Assembly (NCBI GenBank): GCA_016874655.1
Contig: VGTO01000006.1
Span: 1-36,838 of the forward strand
Reading direction: 5' to 3'
DNA length: 36,838 nt
From: Bacillota bacterium
GTDB taxonomy: Bacteria; Bacillota; Dethiobacteria; DTU022
A program made the translations under genes and the position numbers. A model generated the notes under the pieces. It did no database searches and was not told the origin of the DNA. It saw only the letters and a list, made by a program, of their open reading frames with translations. Shown here in pieces: positions 16,298 to 24,622 of this stretch (positions are counted from its first letter, which is position 1; every line of letters starts with the position of its first letter).

Positions 16298-17304
16298 CGA
16301 ATCTTTGCCTCCTCCGAAATGCGCTTAATTTTTGGAGCCTGCGGATGTTCAAGCCAGCAGCGGACCAGGTTGGGGCCAAATGCTTCAGGCATTTCACGGG
16401 CGCAGATTTCCATTGCATAGTCGCACCGGGGCATGAAAGGGCAGCATGCAAATTGCTGCAGCAGGTCGGGGGGCTGTCCCCAGATTGGTTGCAGTTTCTG
16501 TTTTTTGTGCATGTCAACCCGTGGTAGTGAACGCAACAGGCCCCAGGTGTAAGGATGGCAGGGGCTTCTTAAAACCTGATCAACCGTACCGGTTTCAACA
16601 ATTTGTCCGGCATACATTACTATCACCCGATCGGCCAAACCGGCAACTACCCCTAAGTCATGAGTAATTAGAATCAGAGACATTTGCAATTTATTTTTAA
16701 TGTTTTTCAGCAATTCTAAAATTTGGGCTTGGATGGTCACATCGAGAGCGGTTGTCGGTTCATCAGCGATTAACAGCTCTGGGTTGCAGGCTAAAGCCAT
16801 AGCAATCATTACTCTTTGCCTTAACCCACCGCTTAACTCATGCGGGTATTGCTTCAGGCGAGCTTCGGGGGCCGGAATCCCGACCAGACTTAATAGTTCT
16901 ACAGCACGGCGATCAGCTTCCTTTTTGCTCATTGTCTGATGCTGACGCAAGCACTCGAAAATTTGGGTACGCACATTAAGCACAGGATTAAGCGAAGTCA
17001 TCGGATCCTGAAAAATCATACTGATCATATTGCCCCGAACTGATCTCATTTTGCGTTCTGTTTGTTTCAGTATATCGATGCCACCAAAAATAATTGAACC
17101 GGCTGTGGTTTTTCCCGGTGGTTCGGGAACAAGACGCATAATAGACTGTGCAGTTACACTTTTGCCACAGCCTGATTCACCGACAATGGCCAGTACTTCT
17201 CCGGTTTCCAACCCAAAGTTTACCCCGCGCACCGCTTCAACGATGCCGGCGTAGGTTTTAAACTGAACGTGCAGGTTTTCAACAGATAGCAGTTTGGTCC
17301 CCAA
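16294..17304 (-). CDS. oppD: Oligopeptide/dipeptide ABC transporter ATP-binding protein (OppD/DppD type)
   Basis: The partner ATPase to OppF. The 336-residue product carries Walker A GESGCGKSVTAQSIM, the OppD-typical block MISMIFQDPMTSLNP, signature LSGGLRQRVMIAMAL, Walker B LLIADEPTTALDVTIQAQIL and the cysteine-rich tail CPFMPRCDYAMEIC. Translation starts at a TTG (17302-17304) with GGAGG 8 bases upstream. The gene is 12 bases behind oppC and overlaps oppF by four. The arrangement B-C-D-F is the standard order for peptide importers. Confidence 0.92.
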   Translation of the reverse strand: MGTKLLSVENLHVQFKTYAGIVEAVRGVNFGLETGEVLAIVGESGCGKSVTAQSIMRLVPEPPGKTTAGSIIFGGIDILKQTERKMRSVRGNMISMIFQDPMTSLNPVLNVRTQIFECLRQHQTMSKKEADRRAVELLSLVGIPAPEARLKQYPHELSGGLRQRVMIAMALACNPELLIADEPTTALDVTIQAQILELLKNIKNKLQMSLILITHDLGVVAGLADRVIVMYAGQIVETGTVDQVLRSPCHPYTWGLLRSLPRVDMHKKQKLQPIWGQPPDLLQQFACCPFMPRCDYAMEICAREMPEAFGPNLVRCWLEHPQAPKIKRISEEAKIR

Positions 17305-17316
17305 GTGCAGTACCTC

Positions 17317-18255
17317 CTATTTTCGCATGCGCGGGTCAAGAGCATCACGCAACCCGTCTCCTAAAAAGTTAAAGGCCAACAGTGTCAGACAGATGGCCAG
17401 GGCTGGATATAGTAGCAGGTGAGGATAAGATCTGAGCGAAGTTAGGGCGTCAGACGATAACATTCCCCAACTGGCCCGCGGTGCTGAAACCCCCAGTCCG
17501 ATAAAGCTTAAGAAAGCTTCAGTAAAAATAGCCTCCGGAATAGCCAGGGTTGCCGTTACAATAATTGGGCCCATGGCATTTGGGATTAGATGCCGGAAAA
17601 GGATTGTGCTTTTCGGGGCACCGATCGTCTGGGCAGCAAGAGCAAATTCCTGTTCCTTGAGGCTTAAGATCTGCCCCCGTACAATTCTAGCCATTGGCAG
17701 CCAGAACACCAGGCCGAGGGCTAAAAAGATACTGTATAGCCCTGCTCCACCTCCGGTGGCGGGAAACAGTTCCCTGAAAAGAACCATTAGCATGATTACC
17801 CAGAGAAGAAAAGGTATGCTATAAAGAATATCTACGATCCTCATCATAATATTGTCAACCCGGCCGCCAATGTAACCGGCGATTCCGCCATAGATTACTC
17901 CCATAAAGAAAGTAGTAATAGCCGCGACAAAGCCGACAGCTAAAGATATACGCGCGCCGTGCATCACCCGAACCAGTTGGTCACGCCCCAGGGAATCGGT
18001 GCCGAAAGGATGAAGCCTGCTCGGTCCCTCGTTTCTGCGGTCGAAATCCTGATCAGAATAGGAGTAGGAGGAAAAATAAGGGCCGAATATAGCTACCAAC
18101 AGCAGCAGAATGATGAAAACCAGGCTGACCATAGCTACCGGGTTCTTTTTAAGTCGGTACCAGGCGTCTTGCCAGTAAGTAATACTCGGTCTGACTATCT
18201 CTTGTTGACTAGGTTTTTTCTTTAGTGGTGAAAATAGTCCAATTGAAATCTGCAT
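17317..18255 (-). CDS. oppC: Peptide ABC transporter permease (OppC/DppC type)
   Basis: A 312-residue inner-membrane permease with six predicted segments. After an N-terminal cytoplasmic arm it has DAWYRLKKNPVAMVSLVFI, the OppC_N pattern before the first helix. The HPFGTDSLGRDQLVRVMHGA block is diagnostic of OppC/DppC, and the coupling loop EAAA-like motif is EFALAAQTIGAP. It ends GDGLRDALDPRMRK, a classical C-terminus. AAGGAGGAG, overlapping the end of oppB, lies before the ATG, so the two are translationally linked. It pairs with OppB to form the channel. Confidence 0.93.
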   Translation of the reverse strand: MQISIGLFSPLKKKPSQQEIVRPSITYWQDAWYRLKKNPVAMVSLVFIILLLLVAIFGPYFSSYSYSDQDFDRRNEGPSRLHPFGTDSLGRDQLVRVMHGARISLAVGFVAAITTFFMGVIYGGIAGYIGGRVDNIMMRIVDILYSIPFLLWVIMLMVLFRELFPATGGGAGLYSIFLALGLVFWLPMARIVRGQILSLKEQEFALAAQTIGAPKSTILFRHLIPNAMGPIIVTATLAIPEAIFTEAFLSFIGLGVSAPRASWGMLSSDALTSLRSYPHLLLYPALAICLTLLAFNFLGDGLRDALDPRMRK

Positions 18256-18258
18256 TCT

Positions 18259-19188
18259 CTACTCCTCCTTGCCGATCAACTTGATCCGTGGATCAACCAG
18301 GGTGTAAGCCAGATCGACCAGCATATTCAAAACGATCAATATAATACTGTAAAAAATTGTCAGACCGAGAATTACTGTATAATCACGGTTGTAGATGCTG
18401 GTTACAAAGTGTTTACCTAATCCGGGAATCGCAAAGATGTTCTCCACGATGAAGCTCCCTGTTAAAACGTAGGCCAGCAGCGGCCCGGCATAAGTAATGA
18501 CAGGGATGATGGCGTTTTTTACGGCGTGAATCCAGATAATTTGCCAGCGCGGCAGTCCTTTGGCCAGGGCAGTCCGCATGTAATCCTGGTTTAAAACATC
18601 AAGCATACTTGAACGGGTCAAACGGGCGATAAATGCTGTGGGCAGACCGGCGAGGGCGATAGCCGGCATAATCATATGTTTTGGTGTGCCCCACATGGCT
18701 GCCGGTAAGAGTCCCCACCGAAAGGACAGAAAGTACATCAGCAGCGTTCCAAGAATAAAGCTGGGTACCGATATGCCGATTGTGCTGAAAAACATCGTCA
18801 GGTAATCAGGCAGGCGACCTTGATAAATTGAGGCTATGATTCCCGCGCCTATGCCAACAACAATAGCAATGGTGAAAGTAAGCAATCCTAACTGGAACGA
18901 TACAGGAAATCTTTCAGCAATAATCCCGTTTACGGTTTGTCCGCGGTACTTGAAAGAGGGACCTAAATCGCCTCTGACAACATTTCCTAAGTAATCAACA
19001 TACTGTAGGTAGAGCGGTTGATCAAGTTTATAGCGGGCTTCGATATTGGCTTTGATTGTGGCCGGAATTGCTTTTTCTCTCTGAAAAGGTCCGCCTGGGA
19101 TAGCGTGCATAAAGATGAAAGTAATGGTTATAACAATCCAAATGGCCAGGATTGTATGAAACATGCGCTTTGTCAGGTAGGCGAGCAT
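18259..19188 (-). CDS. oppB: Peptide ABC transporter permease (OppB/DppB type)
   Basis: A 309-residue permease with six membrane segments. It opens MLAYLTKRMFHTILAIWIV, followed by FIFMHAIPGGPF, both standard for OppB/DppB, and has the coupling motif DYMRTALAKGLP and the end DLAYTLVDPRIKL. An ATG at 19206 is also in frame, but the ribosome site GGAGGTG lies inside that extension, 9 bases before the ATG at 19188, which I therefore choose. A 14-bp hairpin separates it from oppA, suggesting that the permease and ATPase genes are expressed less than the binding protein. Confidence 0.93.
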   Translation of the reverse strand: MLAYLTKRMFHTILAIWIVITITFIFMHAIPGGPFQREKAIPATIKANIEARYKLDQPLYLQYVDYLGNVVRGDLGPSFKYRGQTVNGIIAERFPVSFQLGLLTFTIAIVVGIGAGIIASIYQGRLPDYLTMFFSTIGISVPSFILGTLLMYFLSFRWGLLPAAMWGTPKHMIMPAIALAGLPTAFIARLTRSSMLDVLNQDYMRTALAKGLPRWQIIWIHAVKNAIIPVITYAGPLLAYVLTGSFIVENIFAIPGLGKHFVTSIYNRDYTVILGLTIFYSIILIVLNMLVDLAYTLVDPRIKLIGKEE

Positions 19189-19216
19189 TTTGGCGGGCAC
19201 CTCCATCCCTAAATAA

Positions 19217-19255
19217 GAGGTATACCGGAGATTGCGAAAGCCTCCGGTATACCTC
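19217..19255 (-). terminator. Intercistronic hairpin between oppA and oppB
   Basis: GAGGTATACCGGAG (19217-19230) is a perfect inverted repeat with CTCCGGTATACCTC (19242-19255), with an 11-base loop. It begins 25 bases after the oppA stop on the minus strand. The tail TTATTT is only weakly T-rich, so it would stop some transcripts and stabilise the oppA message rather than block the operon fully. Confidence 0.7.
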
Positions 19256-19280
19256 AGCAGTTCAATGATTCAGTTTAGCT

Positions 19281-20909
19281 TTACTTTTCAATATATGCAG
19301 TTTTAAAGTCGATGCCGCTAACTGCAGCCTTCATATACCCTTTTACATAATCCTTGATCATCATTGGTAATGTGTAGTAATAAATCGGGCAGATCGGCAT
19401 CTCTTCCATGAAAATATCTTCAAGCTGGTGCATCATTTCCATACGCTGAACCTCATCATCAACCATCCTGACTTCGGTTAACAATCTGTCATAATCTGCA
19501 TTGCTAAAGCGTGAGTTATTGTTGCCTCCATCGGTAACCCACATATCGAGGAAGGTGAATGGGTCAAGGTAATCGCCGATCCAACCGGCGCGAGCAATCA
19601 TGAAATCACCTTCGTCGCGGGTATTCAGGTAGACACCCCATTCCTGGTTGGTCAGGGTCACATTCTCGATACCGAGATTTTGTTTCCACATTTCCTGGAT
19701 TGCTTCGGCAATCAACTTGTGCATTTCAGAGGTATTATAGAGGATCTCCACCGTGGGGAATCCTTCCCCTCCCGGATAACCTGCTTCAGCCAGCAGTTGC
19801 TGCGCCATTTCAGGATCATAGGCGAAGTAATCCCCGCCATTGGCCCGGAAGTCCATGCCGTCAACCTCAGGAATCCCACTGGGAACAAAGGCATAGGCCG
19901 GCAACTGGCCTCCCTGGGTTATGTTAGTAACGATCGCTTCCCGGTCGATGGCCAGTGTCAGGGCCTTACGGACATTGATGTCATCGAGGGGTGGTTTTTC
20001 AACCTGGAAAATATAATAGTAGGTGCCGAATTCGGGGAAGATATACAACTCACCGGTTTCCTGCAATCTTGGAATTTCCGGACCGGGAACGGTATGAGTA
20101 ACATCAATCTCCCCAGTTTCGAACATGGTCAGTTCGGTGCTTTCATTTTCGATCATGGTAAAGAAAAGGCGATCCAGAATAACTGCATCGGCGTCATAGT
20201 AGTTTTCATTTGGTACAAATTCCATTTTTCCCTGTGCCCAGCTTACCATCTTGAACGGACCGTTGCCGATAATCGTGTCGGCGCTTAGGTGCCATCCTTC
20301 AGCATCGGCTTCGATTGCCGGCTGGTAGAGCGGGTAGTATGTTTTAAACGCACAGAGGGAAAGAAAGAATGGAGTAGGAGCTTCCAAAGTGACCTGGAGT
20401 GTTTTATCATCCAGTGCTTCGACCATTACGTCATCAGCTGTACCTTCACCGCTGTTATATGCTTCAGCGCCACCAATGTAATAAAGCATATAAGCGTAGT
20501 CAGCGGCCAGTTCAGGATCAAGAGAACGCTTCCAGGAAAGCTCGAAGTCTTCAGCTGTTAATGGTTCGCCGTTTGACCAGACTAAACCGTCACGCAATTG
20601 GAAGGTATAGACCAGGTCATCTTCACTGATTTCAACCGATTCGGCCAGGGCTAGATCCGGCAGGCTGTTTTCGTTCAGTCTTGTTAAACCTTCGTAAATT
20701 TGCAGCATGATTGTCGCTTCCGGTAAACCAGTGGATAGGTGTGGATCCATCGTTTCCGGCTCGGTACCAACGTTATAGGTCAGAACCATCTCTTCGCCGG
20801 GTGTGGTGTCATCTGTCTCACCGGTCTCACTGTCAGTGCCGCAACCACTGAAGAGAAGAGCGGCGGAGAAGAAAACCAGCAATAAAACAGTCAATTTTTT
20901 CAACTTCAT
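19281..20909 (-). CDS. oppA: Peptide ABC transporter substrate-binding lipoprotein
   Basis: An extracellular solute-binding protein of family 5, which captures peptides for the OppBCDF channel. The 542-residue product has a lipoprotein signal with lipobox LFSGC (C23), an acidic linker (TDSETGETDDT), and then the family start GTEPETMDPHLSTG. DGLVWSNGEPLTAEDFELSWKR and DDINVRKALTLAIDREA are typical family 5 blocks. Length is normal for OppA rather than for the shorter nickel-binding proteins. AAGGGGG lies very close to the ATG; a TTG two codons later would have ideal spacing. It is the first gene of the opp operon. Confidence 0.93.
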   Translation of the reverse strand: MKLKKLTVLLLVFFSAALLFSGCGTDSETGETDDTTPGEEMVLTYNVGTEPETMDPHLSTGLPEATIMLQIYEGLTRLNENSLPDLALAESVEISEDDLVYTFQLRDGLVWSNGEPLTAEDFELSWKRSLDPELAADYAYMLYYIGGAEAYNSGEGTADDVMVEALDDKTLQVTLEAPTPFFLSLCAFKTYYPLYQPAIEADAEGWHLSADTIIGNGPFKMVSWAQGKMEFVPNENYYDADAVILDRLFFTMIENESTELTMFETGEIDVTHTVPGPEIPRLQETGELYIFPEFGTYYYIFQVEKPPLDDINVRKALTLAIDREAIVTNITQGGQLPAYAFVPSGIPEVDGMDFRANGGDYFAYDPEMAQQLLAEAGYPGGEGFPTVEILYNTSEMHKLIAEAIQEMWKQNLGIENVTLTNQEWGVYLNTRDEGDFMIARAGWIGDYLDPFTFLDMWVTDGGNNNSRFSNADYDRLLTEVRMVDDEVQRMEMMHQLEDIFMEEMPICPIYYYTLPMMIKDYVKGYMKAAVSGIDFKTAYIEK

Positions 20910-21218
20910 TACCCCCTTGTTTTTTATGAAACCTTTGCAACAGTTGCAGCTACCCTTCCGGGCATCACCTCCGTTAAAATGCTTTCACAAAAGGCCAAGA
21001 GGCTTTGAATTCAAAACTCTGCTTTCAATTTAAATCATGCCTTAATACTAATAACTTACTTCCCTTTTGTAAAGAGGATTTATTACTTTACAGGGACCTT
21101 AATAAATATTTAATATTTAGAGTCCTGATCGGAAAAGACATAGGCAGGATTAATGTTAAGTCAACCAGAATTAATAGGGCTAATAATATGTTGCCTGGTG
21201 AGGGGTGAATGGCTTATT
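20910..21218. other. Divergent intergenic region, oppA / DUF2007 gene
   Basis: These 309 bases are AT-rich and hold no gene I can support. They must carry the promoters for oppA (-) and the small + strand gene, but I see no pair of elements good enough to name. Two inverted repeats are present: TGCAA/TTGCA at 20936-20948 near oppA, and a bulged hairpin at 21062-21095 (CCCT and GTAAAG against CTTTAC and AGGG). Confidence 0.6.
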
Positions 21219-21446
21219 ATGCAGGAAGAATGGGTGATGCTGGTTGAAGCAGAGAGTGACCTGGAAGCCGCAATTATCAGTGGGCTGATGGCGGAGCACG
21301 GTATCCCGGTTCGCAGGGAAGACAGCAGCCCCTATACAGGTGCGATGCGGGTTATCGGTGGCCTGGCGTACGAAGTTACTCTAATGGTGCCCAGGCTGCT
21401 TTACGGACAGGCAAGAGCGTTGTTAGACGAGATAGAAAAAGATTAG
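21219..21446 (+). CDS. Small DUF2007-like protein
   Basis: A soluble protein of about 75 residues: WVMLVEAESDLEAAIISGLM, then EHGIPVRREDSS and a C-terminal LLYGQARALLDEIEK. The pattern of a short alpha-beta fold reading the residue run after V-x-E-A-x-S-x-x-E-A resembles DUF2007, annotated as putative signal-transducing proteins; no reaction is known. I start at ATG 21219 (MQEEWVML). AGGGG lies 13 bases upstream, which is loose. The longer frame from 21153 adds residues not typical of the family. It lies 49 bases before the PAP2 gene. Confidence 0.65.
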   Translation: MQEEWVMLVEAESDLEAAIISGLMAEHGIPVRREDSSPYTGAMRVIGGLAYEVTLMVPRLLYGQARALLDEIEKD

Positions 21447-21495
21447 TTGGATGATCGAGTTTCAAAAAAACTTATCTGGAGAGGAGTTTTTAACG

Positions 21496-22485
21496 ATGGA
21501 GTTACCGGCCTTACAAAGACCGTTTTTCTCCGAAGATCCAAAACGTGAGCAGCTATGGATCGAAATCTTGTTGGCAATGGCCGCGGTTGCCGGCCTGATT
21601 TTAATTATGGCTTGGCCGCAGACCAGGAGTCTGGAGCTGATTGCCGCCCTGCAGCAGTGGCGCAGCGTGCCAGTTGAACTATTTTTCAGGGTGTTTACCT
21701 TCATCGGAGACGATCAGTTCTTTATGATCTTTTTTGGTATTATAATCTGGTGCGTCAGTAAAAGCTTAGGCTTCTGGGGTGCCTTCATGCTTTTATCCGC
21801 GGCTACTTACAGCAATCTAATCAAGGACCTAACTCTGCTGGAGCGTCCAGCGATTGAAGGGGTTACTCATCCTCCGGGAAGTTACGCTTTTCCCAGCGGT
21901 CATACACTAACCGCAGTTACAGTCTGGCCATACCTGGCGGCACGTCTGAAGAAGAGAGGATACTGGATCTGGGCTGTAGCAGCAGTGGTATTAATCGGTT
22001 TTTCACGTATGGTCCTTGGTTATCATTTTTTAGGTGATATCCTTGGCGGCCTGGCTTTTGGTATCCCTTTTTTACTACTTTTTCTGTGGCTGAGTGCCCT
22101 GCTTTATGAAAAAGGGTTGCTCGAGAAATTATCGATGCCATCTTTACTGGCAGCATCGATCATCATCCCCGTCGTGCTGCTCTTTGTACTGCCGGGAGCT
22201 GATCCGCCGAAAGTGCTTGGCTACCTGGCGGGTGCTTCTTTCGGTTATGTTTTGGAGAAAGAAAAAATCAAGACTTTAGTCAAGGCGCCGCTGTTCAAGC
22301 AAATCATTAAGGTGATCATTGGGCTGGCTGTCCTCTTCGGCATAATCGTCGGCCTTGGCGGGTTATTGCCCTCAGCAATTAAGCCACTTGGGTTTATCCG
22401 CTATGCCCTGGGGGGTATTTGGGTGACCTTGCTCGCCCCACTTCTTTTTTCAGTCATCGGCCTGGCCGGCAGGGAAAATAATTAG
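21496..22485 (+). CDS. PAP2 family membrane phosphatase
   Basis: An integral membrane phosphatase of the PAP2 superfamily, acting on lipid phosphates such as undecaprenyl pyrophosphate or phosphatidic acid. The 329-residue product has the three motifs in order: KDLTLLERP, PSGHT and SRMVLGYHFLGD (catalytic histidine H followed by D). About eight hydrophobic segments extend beyond the catalytic core, longer than minimal PAP2 proteins. The ATG at 21496 is preferred because GAGGAG lies 9 bases upstream; the in-frame ATG at 21451 has no ribosome site. The exact substrate is unknown. Confidence 0.88.
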   Translation: MELPALQRPFFSEDPKREQLWIEILLAMAAVAGLILIMAWPQTRSLELIAALQQWRSVPVELFFRVFTFIGDDQFFMIFFGIIIWCVSKSLGFWGAFMLLSAATYSNLIKDLTLLERPAIEGVTHPPGSYAFPSGHTLTAVTVWPYLAARLKKRGYWIWAVAAVVLIGFSRMVLGYHFLGDILGGLAFGIPFLLLFLWLSALLYEKGLLEKLSMPSLLAASIIIPVVLLFVLPGADPPKVLGYLAGASFGYVLEKEKIKTLVKAPLFKQIIKVIIGLAVLFGIIVGLGGLLPSAIKPLGFIRYALGGIWVTLLAPLLFSVIGLAGRENN

Positions 22486-22534
22486 TGTCGAAGATGAAGT
22501 AAAAATTAAGGTCGTAATTTATGGTGCTTTGCGC

Positions 22535-22540
22535 TATAAT
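22535..22540 (+). promoter_or_regulatory. Candidate -10 element for the tat genes
   Basis: TATAAT lies 60 bases before the first tatA start. No standard -35 is found at 16-18 bases, so the call rests on this hexamer and its location in the only gap before the cluster. Confidence 0.35.
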
Positions 22541-22600
22541 AAGTAGCGGTGAGCTTAAGTTAATTTTTTATGTTACAGGCTTCACCCGGGGGTGAAACAT

Positions 22601-22792
22601 TTGATTGGCGGAAAAATCGGCCTGTGGGAGATCCTATTGATATTGGCTGTTGCCCTGATTGTTTTCGGGCCGGCTAAACTGCCGGAACTCGGACGATCAA
22701 TCGGTAACGGCTTAAGAGAATTTCGCAAAGCAACCAGTGAGTTGAAAGACACAATCTCACTTGATGACAGCGACAGCGACAAAAAAAGTTAG
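22601..22792 (+). CDS. tatA: Sec-independent protein translocase subunit TatA/E (first copy)
   Basis: TatA forms the protein-conducting part of the twin-arginine translocon, which moves folded proteins across the membrane. The 63-residue product has the hallmark order: short N-terminus, GKIGLWEILLILAVALIVFG as membrane helix, hinge FGPAKLPELGRSIG, amphipathic helix and an acidic-basic tail (DDSDSDKKS). I choose TTG 22601, with GGGGGTG 6 bases upstream, since it gives the normal N-terminus; a GTG at 22592 is the alternative. A second tatA and tatC follow. Confidence 0.9.
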   Translation: MIGGKIGLWEILLILAVALIVFGPAKLPELGRSIGNGLREFRKATSELKDTISLDDSDSDKKS

Positions 22793-22924
22793 AGGAAAAA
22801 GCCGGCATCATTGTCATTAAATGACTATATGTTGGTGTTGACCGTTAACCTAAAAACAAGAATATGTTAAAATGAACTTGAAGGACAAAGAAAACTACTG
22901 ATTCACGATTGAGGAGGACTATTA

Positions 22925-23113
22925 ATGTTCGGTAAAATCGGACCATGGGAGATTGTAGCGATTCTAGCAGTTATCCTCTTGATTTTTGGCTCATCCAAAC
23001 TGCCCGAGTTAGCGAAAGCTATTGGCAAAAGCGTAGTTGAACTGAAAGAAGGGCTGAAAGGCGCTTCTGGTTCTGATGAGTCAGCCGGCCAAAATTCCAA
23101 GCCTAAAAAGTGA
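22925..23113 (+). CDS. tatA: Sec-independent protein translocase subunit TatA/E (second copy)
   Basis: A second TatA of 62 residues: MFGKIGPWEIVAILAVILL as membrane helix, FGSSKLPELAKAIGKSV as hinge and amphipathic helix, and a hydrophilic tail. GAGGAGG precedes the ATG. It differs from the first copy in its hinge (SSK for PAK) and helix. In two-gene TatAC systems of Bacillota, one TatA can act as both A and B. Here two copies may divide those roles, but neither has the longer TatB helix. A 132-base gap containing TTGACC (22838) separates it from the first copy, so it may have its own promoter. Confidence 0.93.
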   Translation: MFGKIGPWEIVAILAVILLIFGSSKLPELAKAIGKSVVELKEGLKGASGSDESAGQNSKPKK

Positions 23114-23172
23114 TAAAGAGCACCTGCCGTACAGCTTAACGGGGCAGGAAGGCTTCGAAGGTAGCGTTTGGA

Positions 23173-23928
23173 ATGCCGGGAGGTTTACAGAAAAAGGTGA
23201 GTAAAAACAAAGACGGCACAATGCCCGTTCTTGAACATCTTGCAGAATTGCGCCTGCGCCTGTTTATTTCAGCAGGCGCTTTGCTTGTTGCCGCTATTAT
23301 TTGCTTTTCTAACATAAACTTAATTCGTGGTATTCTAACCGGGCCGCTTGATGATCTGCAGTTGATCTTCCTATCGCCGCCTGAGGCTTTTATGTCAAAC
23401 TTAAGACTAGCCCTGATTAGCGGCCTGGTTCTTTCCTCGCCGGTAATTATATATGAAATACTGGCTTTCATTTTTCCCGGACTGGCCAGGCCGGAGAAAA
23501 TCTTTTTATTACTCGTTCTGGCTGGAACGGTAGTTCTGTTTAGTAGTGGAGTATTGTTTGCTTACTATGTTGTTTTCCCGATGGCCTTAAATTTTTTCCT
23601 ACAGTTTGCTGCGAATCAACTGGAACCACGTTTTACAGTCAGTGAGTATATATCTTTTGTTTTTTCTTTTCATTTAGGGTTTGGCCTGGTGTTTCAGCTG
23701 CCTCTTTTAACCTGGGCTCTTGGTAAACTTGGGCTTTTAACCTCAGGTTTTTTGAAACGAAACCGCAAAATAGCCCTGCTGGTGATGCTCATTCTGTCTG
23801 CTATTATTACTCCACCAGATATAATATCCCAGGTGGCGATGACTATACCGCTTATTTTACTCTATGAAATCGGGATTATCATGGTGCTGATCAGTGAAAG
23901 AAAACGCCTTGAAATGATGGCGCCATAA
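23173..23928 (+). CDS. tatC: Sec-independent protein translocase protein TatC
   Basis: TatC recognises twin-arginine signal peptides and anchors TatA. The 251-residue product has six membrane segments and the family blocks MPVLEHLAELRLRLF, FLSPPEAFMSNLRLALISG, IFPGLARPEK and a late DIISQVAMTIPLILLYE. Start choice is uncertain: ATG 23173 has GAAGG 11 bases upstream, and an in-frame GTG at 23197 has GGGAGG 13 bases upstream; the conserved part begins near residue 16 in either case. Downstream mobA suggests that molybdoenzymes are among its cargo. Confidence 0.95.
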   Translation: MPGGLQKKVSKNKDGTMPVLEHLAELRLRLFISAGALLVAAIICFSNINLIRGILTGPLDDLQLIFLSPPEAFMSNLRLALISGLVLSSPVIIYEILAFIFPGLARPEKIFLLLVLAGTVVLFSSGVLFAYYVVFPMALNFFLQFAANQLEPRFTVSEYISFVFSFHLGFGLVFQLPLLTWALGKLGLLTSGFLKRNRKIALLVMLILSAIITPPDIISQVAMTIPLILLYEIGIIMVLISERKRLEMMAP

Positions 23929-23950
23929 TCAGTAATGAGGGAGTACTCGC

Positions 23951-24622
23951 TTGAAAAAAGGCGAATCAGTAAACAATGCCGAAAAAGGCGCTATAATATT
24001 AGCCGGGGGAGACAGTAAACGTTTAGGTCAGCCCAAAGCCCTCCTTGATTTTAATGGCCAGAGCCTGATTGAAAAGATGGTTGATCTGCTTAAAAGATCT
24101 TTTCACCAGATCACCCTGGTTACTGATCGCCCTGAACTATACAAAGGACTCCCGATTAAAATAACCGGCGATTTGATCGTCGATCAGGTAAAGAGTCCCT
24201 TGCGCGGTATACATGCCGGACTCAACGCCTCCGCTTTGCCCTATCAGTTCGTGGTCGCTTGCGATATGCCCTATCTCAACCTTGAGCTGATTGATTATAT
24301 GGAGGGTTTTGCTTCCGGACAAGATGCTGTCATTCCGCGGATCGGCAGGTATTACCAACCTCTGCATGCCATATATCACCGCAGCTGCATTGCGGTTATC
24401 GAAAAGCAGATACAACTGGAAAACTATAAAATAACAGATTTTTATGCGAAGATAAAAGTACACTTCATCGATGAAACAGAGATCAAGAGATTTGATCCAG
24501 AGCAGCGCTCTTTTATCAACATCAATACCTGGGACGACTATCGTCAGGCGTTACGACAGCTTGGCGGAGCAGCATCACTATCAGTTAATGGGGGAGGCAG
24601 TAAAATTGATAAAAATGCCTGA
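23951..24622 (+). CDS. mobA: Molybdenum cofactor guanylyltransferase
   Basis: MobA attaches GMP to molybdopterin to make the bis-MGD cofactor of many Tat-exported enzymes. The 223-residue product starts with the nucleotidyltransferase loop IILAGGDSKRLGQPKALLDF, then DQVKSPLRGIHAGL and the metal-binding FVVACDMPYLN. The C-terminal half ends in the family pattern SFININTWDDYRQAL. Translation starts at TTG 23951 with GGGAG 7 bases upstream. The gene follows tatC by 22 bases and overlaps the next gene by 17. No molybdoenzyme gene is in the window. A general nucleotidyltransferase role is less likely, given the tail. Confidence 0.88.
   Translation: MKKGESVNNAEKGAIILAGGDSKRLGQPKALLDFNGQSLIEKMVDLLKRSFHQITLVTDRPELYKGLPIKITGDLIVDQVKSPLRGIHAGLNASALPYQFVVACDMPYLNLELIDYMEGFASGQDAVIPRIGRYYQPLHAIYHRSCIAVIEKQIQLENYKITDFYAKIKVHFIDETEIKRFDPEQRSFININTWDDYRQALRQLGGAASLSVNGGGSKIDKNA

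Noticed and set aside
19680-20288. 202-codon plus-strand frame inside oppA.
   Set aside because: Shadow of the oppA coding sequence, no family match and no ribosome site.
15302-20909. Possible nickel (Nik) importer instead of a peptide importer.
   Set aside because: The binding protein has 542 residues and typical family 5 peptide-binding blocks, and no nickel enzyme genes are nearby.
22492-22551. A 20-codon frame (VKIKVVIYGALRYNK) that recalls the N-terminus of MoaD/ThiS-like proteins, near mobA.
   Set aside because: It has no start codon, stops at once, and no other frame continues the family; the stretch also holds the likely tat promoter.
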